NCBI RefSeq assembly: GCF_001649575.2
Contig: NC_051436.1
Coordinates: 4,160,573-4,224,572 of the forward strand
Source of the DNA: Kryptolebias marmoratus
Taxonomy: Eukaryota; Chordata; Actinopteri; Cyprinodontiformes; Rivulidae
Length of the DNA: 64,000 bases
Direction of reading: 5' to 3'
Shown: positions 46,336 through 57,600 of the stretch, piece after piece
Numbering within the stretch: position 1 is the first letter of the stretch
Layout: the number at the start of each line of letters is the position of its first letter
The notes under the pieces: generated by a model
Seen by the model: only the letters and a program-made list of their open reading frames with translations
The model's database searches: none
Told to the model about the DNA's origin: nothing
Made by a program: the position numbers and the translations under genes

Positions 46336-46711
46336 AAAGAAGTGAGAATTTTTTAAAATCCAATTGGCAAAAATGGGTTTACGTACTAAGAAAAGATTTA
46401 TAACAGACAGGGACAAGAAACAAGGGGGGAAAACTTAATAAAACAGAACAAATAAATACTATTGAACTGTGGTTGTCAGAATATTTCCCATTTCCTAAAT
46501 ATAACATTATCAAACTATTTACCACCCTATGAATGTCAAAATATGTCATTATTGAGTATAACAACTGGAATGACTTAACATTTTTTTATGTATTAAAAAT
46601 TTACAAAGAATAATAAAAACATTCACTGCGGTAAAAATAGTCTTAAAGTTCATAAAACATTTCCTGCATTTATTCAGTTCTCGGACCACCTCCCAACCGG
46701 CCGAGCTGAAA

Positions 46712-46721
46712 TCTCGCGAGA
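46712..46721. promoter_or_regulatory. wrap53: TCTCGCGAGA promoter element of wrap53
   Basis: A perfect 10-bp palindrome, 218 bases upstream of the first splice donor and close to a short CpG-rich stretch (CCGGCCGAGCTG). This element, bound by BANP, is typical of TATA-less CpG-island promoters. It marks the likely wrap53 core promoter. ACATGGCCGCC (YY1-like) follows at about 46731. Confidence 0.7.
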
Positions 46722-46739
46722 GTTCGTGACACATGGCCG

Positions 46740-46929
46740 CCTGCAGTGTTTACAACTTCTCGCAATGAGCGCCTGAGCAGAAAAAAAAACAAAAGTTCCC
46801 TCGCACCACCGAGACATCGACTGGTTTTGGTGTGTTGCCTTTGCTTTTCTCTGCTTGTGTAAAAGGGTTTAAAACCGAAGAGGTGGGAAAAAAGCGATCC
46901 AGCGAAGCATCAGACGAACCAGAACACAG
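46740..46929 (+). other. wrap53: wrap53 5' UTR exon 1 (approximate start)
   Basis: Ends at a consensus donor AACACAG|GTAGGT, just downstream of the TCTCGCGAGA element. Joined to the exon beginning at 48516 (acceptor TTTTGTCCAG). Confidence 0.55.
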
Positions 46930-47719
46930 GTAGGTAGCATCAAACTGTTAGCATAGGCTAATGCTAACCTCAGCTAAAACGAACGGTTGTTTGTTCTTAA
47001 TGAACCATTAGAGGTAAATAAAGCCTCTTGTTTTATCTGCCTTTATTGTTATTTTGTAGTAAAGGCAATGAGAGTTGCTTAAAGCAAAATACGTAAGGTT
47101 TGTTTCAGCAATTTGTTCTGTTAACTTTAAAAATGAGCACGAAGGCTCGTTTTAAAGCAGCTTCATGTCACGACCAGCCACAGGTGTGTTTGGACGAGCA
47201 GTTTCAAACCTTTTCTGCAGGTTTTATCACGTTTATTTCATCTGAAGTGTATTCTTAAGGCTGCCGAGTTCTTATGGAAACGGTGTATTAGTAAAACTCA
47301 GAATTTGTCACTTTTTCGGTTTAATGACTGATCCTAACCTGACTTTCCAGTCTTGCCATATATCTAATTATATGTGACCAACAACAAATGGGGGGAAGAA
47401 CCAATTAATTAATTAAACTAATACATTCAATAAGTTAGTTTACTTCAGTGTTTAATGTAAACATGTAAACTGTTGGATTCACAGTCTAAATACAGTAAAG
47501 CTGCGTAGTGTATAAGTCTAATAAATGTTTCTGTAAGGCACAATGTAAAAATTATTACCAATATGTTGTGCATTCAAAAAATTGATGTGCAATAATTGAT
47601 TTGCATGATTTGTTTTAAAATTTAATGCAAGAGAAAATGGAGTTTCTACAAAAAAGCAGAGTGAATGCTGAGTGTTGATTGACTTTGCTGAAGAAGCTGA
47701 AACTGAGTTATTAAAGCTA

Positions 47720-48030
47720 AAAGAAGCTAAAACCCAAAACACTTACTTAAAACCCAAAGTATCAAAACACTAGCTAAAACCCAAAAGTAGCTAAATGTTA
47801 TCTAATAGCCAAAAGTAGCAAAACGCTAGCTAAATGCCAAGAGTAGGAAAATATAGTTAAATGCCAAATGAAGCAAAACAATAGCTCTAATCCAAAAGTG
47901 CTAGCTAAAAGTATCCCAACACAAGCTAAAAGCTAAATGTAACAAAAGGCTAGCTAAAAGCTAAAAGTAGGAAAACAGTAGCTAGAAGTTTAAAATAGCA
48001 AAAGGCCAGTGAAAAGCAGGATAAGCAACA
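47720..48030 (+). repeat. Degenerate minisatellite, AGCTAAAAGCCAAAAGTAGCA unit
   Basis: About ten imperfect units of roughly 25 bases built from AGCTAAAnnCCAAAAGTAGC and AAAACACTAGCTAAA. In wrap53 intron 1. The inverse theme occurs at 35640-35835. Confidence 0.75.
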
Positions 48031-48522
48031 AATAGAAGCTAAATCAGGTTTGAAAGAGAATGTTTTTATAGGAACCAAAGTCATTTCTGTGGAGAAAATG
48101 TTGGTCAAGTTAAATGTTTTAAAAAGGACAAAAGTTACAAAAGCCATGGCATCCATCTCCTGAATGAGCTGAACATTTTGATATATTATGGCTTAAATAG
48201 CACAAAGTTTACAGAAGTAGTTAGATTGCAAAACATGTGTGAATACTGACTTGTCATTTACATTAATAAAATTAAATGCTGGGTACATCTGTCACAATAT
48301 GAGTTAATTAAAAAAGAGAGCAAGATAGCAACCTGACTTAAAGAATATTTTCACGTATATAAGTTTGTTAAATTGTTTATATTTTAACAGCATGCTAAAC
48401 GAAAGCTGCAAATCGTGGCTGCTGATATTTGTTATTCCCACTGAGGAGGAGAAAAGTTGCTAATTTTAATCTGACCTGGAAACCTGCAGCCTTTATTTTG
48501 ATCCGTTTTGTCCAGGTGGGTG

Positions 48523-48606
48523 ATGTCCTCGAACCCCGACAGACTCAACCGTCCACACTGCAGGAGGAAGCACTATCCTAGTAGCACCTACCTCACCCAC
48601 GTCTGA
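48523..48606 (+). CDS. Upstream ORF in the wrap53 5' UTR (27 aa)
   Basis: ATG 8 bases into the wrap53 start-codon exon opens a 27-codon frame (begins MSSNPDRLNRPHC) that stops at TGA 48604-48606. This is 71 bases before the wrap53 ATG and in a different frame. No protein similarity is recognised. It could reduce wrap53 translation; inference only. Confidence 0.45.
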   Translation: MSSNPDRLNRPHCRRKHYPSSTYLTHV

Positions 48607-48677
48607 CAGCCTACGTCCCCCCCCCCCACTGGACACGGGACACGTACCACCAGGTGGAGGACTGATTAACCGACGCC

Positions 48678-51600
48678 ATGTCCGATTCAGCTGGAGGCGG
48701 CGAGGGTGGAGGCGTGGCAGGCGCCGGGCAGGACTCTGAAGCAGACAGCGAGCCCCCTCACCCGGCCCCACCTGCACTTTGTGAAGCTGACTCTGCAGAA
48801 ATCGGGGGGGCCTCGGAGGATGGGATCCCACCATCTGCCAAACGATTGAAGACAAGTGAGGAGGAAGAGGAGCTGGGACAGGAAGTGGAACCTGAAAAAG
48901 CACACGGAGAAGTGCCAACAGAGGAGAACACCTCAGCTGCACACAGTACAGCCTTACTGACTTAAATTAAAATTTGCATGTATTTAAAAGACTGGAAGTT
49001 TAGAAAGGAAACTGCATTTATTCTGCATGTTTTTGTTCTGCTGCAAGGATCAAGAGAACTTCTTCAGCGTGAGGAGGAGGAAGATCAAAGAGACGAAGAG
49101 GTCACCGATGAAGGTGTGTCAGAGTGCCATCAGAACGGAGATAAAGGCGCTGACGCCGCAGAGGCGACACCAGAGGAGGAGCAGAGCGAGGCTGCTGACA
49201 GCCCCGCTGCAGGGCAGCAGTAAGTTCAAGAAAAGGAGTTATTTTTAATCTCCGTGCCCTCGGAGGCACACGTAAAGATTCAACAGATTATTTCACAGAG
49301 TTTAAAACATTTCAACTCATCTACAGAAAAAATACTAAAGCTTGGTGTTTATTTCAGTGAAACTTGGTGATATGGTTTAATAACCTGAGCTGGAAGTGGA
49401 AGAATTTCATCAAATGTTTATGTTTTTATTTGTTTTTGAGCGGACTTAAAATCAAAAAGACCTTATTTGTTAATCTCAGCTTTGTTTTTGTAATTGGCAC
49501 AGCTGTAGTGCCCCCATCAGGCCACAATCAGGACCTGAAATAATTTATTGGTCTCTTAAAAAAATCTGTTTTTACATCTGCTGAAGTGAAATAAAATCTT
49601 TACTAAAAAAAAATCAAAATGTTGCCTCTAAATGTTAAATTCATAATGGATCAATTAGTCATTCAGATGATGTTTATTCTTCTAAACGGTAAAATATTTA
49701 ATTATGTCATTGTAGAGTCAAACAAATGTTTATGGCTTAAAAAATCTCGTAGATGACCAATAAAATATTTTGTTTTTTCTTATTTATTTTCATTTTTATT
49801 CACTGAACAAACTGTGACAACACACGACGCTGTCTGCAAAAGAAAGTAAAATTAAGAAATTATATTTGACTTTTTTTCTTCACATTTAACCCATTAAATT
49901 GTGGATTAATGTGAGAAACCTAAACTTTCAGTCAGAATACATTTTTTTGATTTCTAGTTATTAAAATGTGTAAAATAAGGTTTTATTTTCTGTTTCTCTG
50001 CTCACTTCTTATAATCGCTCGCTGTGAAGTGTCTCATCAGGAAGAGCCGCATTAATTGAGGACATATGTGACTGTAATGATCGTTAAAATGGCCGAATTA
50101 AGAGGACGTCTCACTGTGAAAAACATCATAATTAACCTGTCAGTGAGTGAAGTTTTATCAACAGGCCCCTCAATGTTTCCTGACATTGACTGAAAGGAGA
50201 GATTTAGTCTTTTTGTGTAAATAAACTGTTCTTTCAGGCTTTGGGAAGTTCACTTTGTGTTTTAACAGCCAAGTGTTTGAAATTTATCTGATTTTAGTTC
50301 AACTCTCACAAGTTCTTGTTACATTTAATTCAATACATTTCTTTCCCCAGCGGCCCTGAAATGGGTTTATTTTCCAGTGAAATGGATTTTTTTGTTCCTG
50401 TCAGTCTCTCACTGGCTGTTTGCTCTCGTCTCTGTTCTGCTTCCAGCCTCGGCTTGGACTTCACCCAGAACCCCACCATGCTGACCGGTTCCTGGAACGA
50501 GTACTCCAACTTTCCAGAGAATTACCTAAAAGGCTGCAAATGGTAAACTCGCTTAAACGTAAACGGGACTTAAATGCACTGTGAAAAATGTGGTTAAAGG
50601 TATGAACTCCTAATGTCATAGTTCCATTTATTGAGTTATTTATTCGGTCATTCATTCATTATATATTCCTCTTTTGTTTCCTGTTATTGATCTGTCGGAT
50701 CAAAGTCAGAATTTTTCTACCAATCAAACAAAGTTGACGTATAACCTCCTCGATATCAAGTGAGGGAATTCAAGTTAACTGGATCTTGTGGTCGATATAA
50801 AGCCAGTGTTCACTTCATGTTTTTAGTGCATAATTGTTTATATGGCTGCATATCCTCGCTGTAAATCAGAGACTATGTATCTCCAGAAAACAACTTCTTT
50901 TCTGCTAAAAAAACCCCAGTGTGGTCACAAATTCAGCTGCTCTTTTACACACTTTTCATTGGTTAGCTGTCCATAAAACCACAGACAGATGTGAAGGTTT
51001 AAAAGGTTGATTTATGCAAAAACATGAAAATTGCAACAATTTGAGATACAAGGTTTGTGCTCGACAGTGACGATATTCTAAAAATAAATCTGAATTTATC
51101 AAAATTTACCAAATTACTTCCTGTAATGCAGGGGTGTCCAATCCTGGTCCTCGAGGGCCACCATCCTGCATGTTTTCCTTGTTCCTCTGCTCCAACACAC
51201 CTGATTTGAATCAATGGGTGATTAACGGGCTTCTGCAGAACATGAAGAGGTGATTTAACCATGAATCAGGTGTGTTGGAGCAGAGAAACAAGGAAAACAT
51301 GCAGGATGGAGACCCTGAGGACCAGGATTGGACACCTCTGCTGTAACGTGTTCTCTGTTCGCTGACTTTTAAATCAACATGATTTTCTCAGTCAGAAGTG
51401 ATTCCATCGTCACGTTTTTCTCTCCGCTCAGGGCCCCCGATGGTTCCTGCATCCTGACCAACAGTGCGGACAACATGCTCCGTGTGTACAACCTGCCCCC
51501 TGAGATCTACAGCTACAACTGGGACTTACTTCCTCAGATGGTGAGCTTCCCATCAGTTCTTCCTCCTGGTGGAAAGTGTCACTCAAACAGAGCCACTCGT

Positions 51601-54600
51601 TACATCCAGACTGGGTTGGGCACCACTGGTCTAAACGCCGATCAGCTGTTCTCCACACCTTTTTCTTTACATTCCTGTTCTTCCTGCTGCAGAGTCCAGT
51701 TCTGAGGATGGCTGAAGGAGACACCATCTACGACTACTGCTGGTACCCGAAGATGAACTCGATGGAGCCGGACACGTGTTTGTGAGTTGAACCTGAGATC
51801 GGTCAGGTCTTTCTCTAACGCTGGGGTCACGCTGCAGAACTTTCAGGGTCTTTACAGATTTTGAAAAGACTCGAGTACAGACGAACAGGCTGGTTTCAGC
51901 TGAGTTTTGTATGACGAATAAAGGACTGGGGGTCACATTTAACTACGCCTGATGAGGGACCACAGAGGACGTGTTTTGTCAAACCAATAAAAGCCAACTG
52001 AACGCATTAAACTCCGGTGAGGGCAGCGGTTTAAAGGGGAAACAAACATGGACAACAACTGGTCTTCTGATGCTGTTTCCTGCATCTCACTCTCTCTTTT
52101 TTATCGGCTGTTAACAACACGTTTGCAGTCGGGTCAGTGATCAGTTCACACCACATGATTGTGTCCTGATTCAGCTCCAGAAATCCAAACATGTTTGACA
52201 TCGACTGAGGTCGGGTCGGGTCTGTACCTCTCAAACGTAGACACAGATTTTTGTGCTTACTCCTCCGAGCTTCGTCTAAGGCTGAGCCCGGCCACCCTTT
52301 GAAGGAAGGGTGACCATGTTCCACACCTCATCACCATAAGTAAGGGTTGGAATGTAGAGTCAGAGCGAGACTTCTGTCTGCATCCTCATCACAAAGTTGA
52401 GCTTGTTGGACTCCGCCAGGGCTGTCCCCTTGTCTCAGATCCTATTTGTGGTGTTCATGGTCAGGATCTTAGGGTGCAGTTGTGGAGAGGAGGGTGTCTG
52501 GTTTTGGAACCTCAGGGGTCTCGTCTTTGCAAAGGATGCGGTTCTGTTGGTGTCTTCGAGCTGCGACTGTCTGCGCACGCCGGGGGCGGTTCACAGCTGA
52601 GCTCCTCCAAGTCTGAGGTCATTGATCTCCACCGGAAAAAGGTGGAAACCTCCCTTCTGGTTGACATGAGCCTGCTTCAAATGGTGAAGTTCAAATATCA
52701 GGAGTCTTATTATGATACACCATTTTGTGTCAGTCAGGAGCATGATCTTTTTTTTGCAGGGTGCTCTGAGGTCGATCTAAACGACAGTTCATGTTCTGAA
52801 GAGATTCTTTGATCTCCAGGATATTTGCGGCCGTTATGGGAGGTGATTGTTGTGTGGAGGGGTAAGAAAACCATGTCTGTCATTCTGAGTGAAGTGTTGG
52901 GTCTCCTCCATGGTCCGTTTCAGCTCCTGAAGAGCAACACCCCCGAGTTCAGATGGCACCGTGATTCCCCCGACTCGAGGACTTTGTTTTCATCCTTTTA
53001 ATTATGACATCACCGCGTGGTTCGGTGCCAGCGACACGCAGCCGTCACATTGAGCCGAGGTCAAGCTGCCAACAGTGCTCTCTGTTCCCTCAGCTCCCAT
53101 CACGCCTCAGTAACCGTCTCCACCCCGCGGCAGTTTCCTCTGATCAAACCCCAGCTCTGACTCTGCTCCGCAGTGGCAGGAGGGTCGGAGCCGGGGAGAC
53201 GGAGAGATGAAAAGCGATCAACAAGTGTCTCGTGTGGGCATGGAGACACTCCGGAGGTCTTTGTGTTTGTGCCGAGTCGTGCTAAGACTTGAGGGTGCCA
53301 CCAGGAGGCGACAACAGATCCTGTTGCTCACCGTGATCTTTAACGTGTCACACATGTTAAAGATCATTTAAAAACCTGCAGAAACTCTTCGATCTCTTCC
53401 CCCCCATCTCATCATTTTGTTTCCTCCTTCTCCCTTTGAGCTCCTCGTCTTCTGCCAAAGCTTCTTGTTGTCGATGCCCCCTCCCGCAGAGAGGGAATAA
53501 GGGCCTCTGTTATCGCTCGGTTAACTTGCTCCGACTTCCAGGCATCGCTCCAAGCTAGCAGCGGTCTAGCATTATAATTGGGCATTTCTCAGCTCTGGAA
53601 TAAATCCACGGCTCACAGGGGCCGTAACGGAGCAGCACAGCAGCGGCAACAGGAGCTAATTTCCTTTGTCTAATTGAGCCGCATTGATGTTTCAGCATTT
53701 GTTCAGCGCTCAGTAATTAGACTTAAAAAGGCTCAGACTCGGGTCCTGATTTGAATCAATAAGAGAGCAGCGTGGACTCGTCTCCGTAATACGGTGTATT
53801 TGTTTGGACGCCTCGATGCGTTCAGACAGGTGCGGAGCCGCAGAGGGTTAAAAACAACAGCATGAATCAGTCATGAAGTTCTGTTTTTCAAAGACGATAC
53901 AGATTTCAGAAGAATGCTAATAGTTTTCTTTATTTGCATCTATTCCCTTTCCATTCTCTTAAAGTAATTCCTTTAACACTTCTTCACACAACGACAAGCA
54001 TTGAAGCTCCCTTATTACTATTCTGGTTTAATTTTTGTCCACTTTCATGCCCTGCAACTTGGAAAAGAAAATAAATTATCCATCCAAACATGCAGCTCAA
54101 TTTGGAAAGTATGCTTTGACCTTTAGTAGCGACATGTAAACAAACTTTTCAAAAAGCTGTGAGAAATTTCTCTGTCATGCTTTACAGTCGAACCATCATT
54201 TAAAGTTTAATACAGGTAGTTGAAGGAGTGACGGGTCTTTAAATCTGTCCTATCTTCTACAAAAAACAAATATTCACGTCTTCTGCTGCTTCCAATTCCA
54301 ATTTTTGAACATTTTATTTATTTCAGAATAATTTTTATACAGATTCATCCTTATCCCAGTTTACATCTTACATTTATCCTCCTCACATTTAGACACTTCT
54401 TCTTTTGAATAAACAGTCTCCTTGAACGTACATGTTGCTCGTTTTGTCTCTGACCCAGGTCATCTGGGGACTACCTATGAAGTTAACATAATAAAACATT
54501 AATAAAAGTTAGAATATTTAACTACTTTCATGAACATTGTTTACACAATAACCCCAACTAAAATAGATGTTCTAGACCAAGGGTGGGCAATCCTGATCCT

Positions 54601-57600
54601 GGAGGGCCACCATCCTGCATGTTTTACTTGTTTCTCTGCTCCAACACACCTGATTTGAATCAATGGGTGATTAACAGGCTTCTGCAGAACATGAAGAGGT
54701 GATTTAACCACTGAATCAGGTGTGTTGGAGCAGAAGAACAAGGAAAACATGCAGGATGGTGGCCCTCCAGGATCAGGATTGCCCACCCCTGTTTTAGACA
54801 GTAAATACACTAAAAAAAACCTTTACGGTGCCTTAGTTGTGATCCTCACTCTAATCCTCAAGTCCCTATATTGATGTACAAGCATACATATATACCAATA
54901 ATGGTGTTAGGATTCTTTTTATTCAAGACGTTTTAAGACACAAATCATAGTTATTACACAGTTTGAGGCTTAACTTTAGTTTGTTTCTGTACCTTCCTTT
55001 TAAAAGTGCTGTCAGGGAGTGACAGACACAGGTGTTTGATTACCATGGTTACCATAAGGAGCCTTCTCTTTACACTTCCTGTACGGTTTCAAATTGTTTG
55101 CATTTGTTCTTGGCTCAGATTAGATTTGGGAAGTAGCTGCAAGTTTCCTCTGAATCTTTTTCTTTTTTTTTTAAAGAAATTTATGTAGCTATAAAGTTTT
55201 TCTTTTTTAAATGGTGGCTGTCCGGAATGAATGCCCTAAAACGTTTTGTTTGTAATAAACTTTTAAACTCTCAGATGCGTGAATAGTTTTGCCCTCTCGC
55301 CTGATCCCCCTCAGTCTGGCCAGCAGCAGCCGCGACAACCCCGTGCACGTGTGGGACGGCTTCTACGGCGAAATGCGGGCCAGCTTTCGGCCCTACAACC
55401 ACCTGGACGAGCTGACGGCGGCCCATTCGCTGGGCTTCTCGCCGGACGGTGCGCGGCTGTACTGCGGCTTCGAGAAGATGGTGCGGGTCTTCCACACGGA
55501 GCGTCCCGGGAGAGACTGCGAGGAGCGGCCCACTGTAGGTCTGTTCGCCGCTCTTTTACAGGCCCACAACCTTTAAACACATTGATTTGTCTCTTTTAAT
55601 AGGAAATAATTGCCATTATGTTTCAGTTCTTGCAGCTCTGTTGGTAAAAAAACATTTAAAACTCTTGTAGGGAAAAAAAATAAGTATTCCAGGAAGGTGA
55701 ATTCGTCAGATTTATTAGAAGTTAAGGGGAACAATGTGAAACACCTGATCTGAAGTCTTTTCAACGAGCTGCAGCAGGTTGACAGCTCGTTGTCACGTCT
55801 CCCGGGCTGAAGTGTCCTTGAACAAACCAACAAGAAGACTTTCCATTATGTTCCTCAGACAATAACCAAAGAGAAGTCTGCGTTTGTCGTGATGGATTCC
55901 TTATCTCTGTCGCGCATTTCAAACAGCTGCTGCCGCTTGGAAGTGTTTCAGATGTGCTGACATTAACAGGGTTTGGAGTTAATAGGATGAAGAGTTCTGC
56001 AGCAGAACAATAACTTCTGAAAATGTCAACAAATGAACTTTACTGTGAAGTGAGATGTTGCTTTTGTTTTTCTGTTCTTTATTTTTTATGTATTTATGTA
56101 AGAAGGCAACAAAACCGAACGTGTAGGTGTTGAAATTATTAAAATATTTCTTAAATATTTCTCAGTATCCAAGCGAAGGTGAGCTACAGAACATTAGCTT
56201 GTCATTTTTCTGCCTTTAAAGCTGGCAGGGGTTCTCAAAGTTTAAATTCAAAGGGTCAAATAGGATTTCTAGATGAGGTCAAAGGTCGGTAAAGACTAGC
56301 TGCTGTCTCCAGCGGGGGAGGTCCATCACAGGGACACACGGAGACAAACGAGGCAAACAACCAGTCAGTCTTTTTTTAAAGAGAATAAAAGTCCAGGAGG
56401 CGAACCTGCAACCTTCTTGTTGTAAAGTGAAGACACTCCCCACTTTTAATAACGAGCGATAAGCACTTCCTTTCTGTTAAATCAGCTTTTTGACAGTAAA
56501 GCTTAATGTGAATTTAAACGTAAACCACTTACTTTTCACGCCTCAACAAAACAAAAAGGTCAAATAAAATAATCTGAACTTAAAGGCATCAAGTCTCTGT
56601 GACATCACAATGATTCAGGTAAAAATTAGATGCCCTGAAAGTTAAAACCTCGTCACAGAATATGTTATTAGATGAGTATCTGACCTAAATGTTCATTTTT
56701 GAAGCAGCTATTTTTGACGCTATGTTGTCCCACGTTGACATTCCCAAATGTTGGCAGGTACGCAGTCGCCGTTCTGCGAAGCGTTAAAGGTTAAAGGTTG
56801 AAGCGCGCTCCTAATCCCTGCTCTCCTGTCGCCACTGCAGTGAAGAAACGAGGACAGATCGGCATCATCTCCTGCTTCAGCTTCAGCCCGTGTCAGGCCG
56901 TCTACGCCTGCGGCTCGTACTCGCGGTGCGCCGGCCTCTACGCCTGTCAGGACGGCACCCCGCTGGCCCTGCTGCCCACCCGCCACCACGGAGGCCTCAC
57001 CCATCTGCTCTTCTCCCCCGACGGCAACTACCTGTACACCGGCGGGCGCAAGGTGGGAGCGAAGCTGCTGCAGACAGTTTTCAGAAAAAGCCAACATGTG
57101 ATGAAACTAATTAGGCGTCAAGACATTATTGTGTTTCACACAAGTGTCACAGAATCTGCATAACGGATCGCGTGTTTCTGCTTTTATTTTGGTCTCGGTT
57201 TGCAGTAAACGGATAATTAGTTTTTTTCAAATATAATTGCTCATCTCAGATATCTGGACCTCGGCAGCTTGACGTGTGCAGAACCAAAGATAATTACCGA
57301 ACAGGTCACGTCTGCAGTCATTTACAAATGTTTTGTTTACAGAAAAAAACAAAAACCTGACAAATATTTCCTGAGTGTGTTCAAACATTTTTATCTGTGT
57401 CGCAGTAACTTTTAATTGAGTCAGACGGGCAGAGGATACAGTTTGGATCTCAGCTTTTAAAGGAGAATAAAATTTAACAGCTTTAAAGCCGCATTTGATA
57501 AGCGATTGTTTGGAGTTTTATGGTAATTTTCCCGCTTTTGAATGGGATTCAGTTTGGAAACTAGTTACAGGAGCGCTTTCAGGAAGGAGAAAGTCAATAA

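Noticed and set aside
46075..48030. CRISPR-like regular repeats
   Set aside because: Degenerate minisatellites without constant repeats and unique spacers, in a vertebrate genome.
55535..55540. Donor GT at 55535 for wrap53 exon 55315-
   Set aside because: Joining it to the acceptor at 56841 gives an immediate TGA; the GT at 55539 keeps TVVKKRGQ in frame as in the family.
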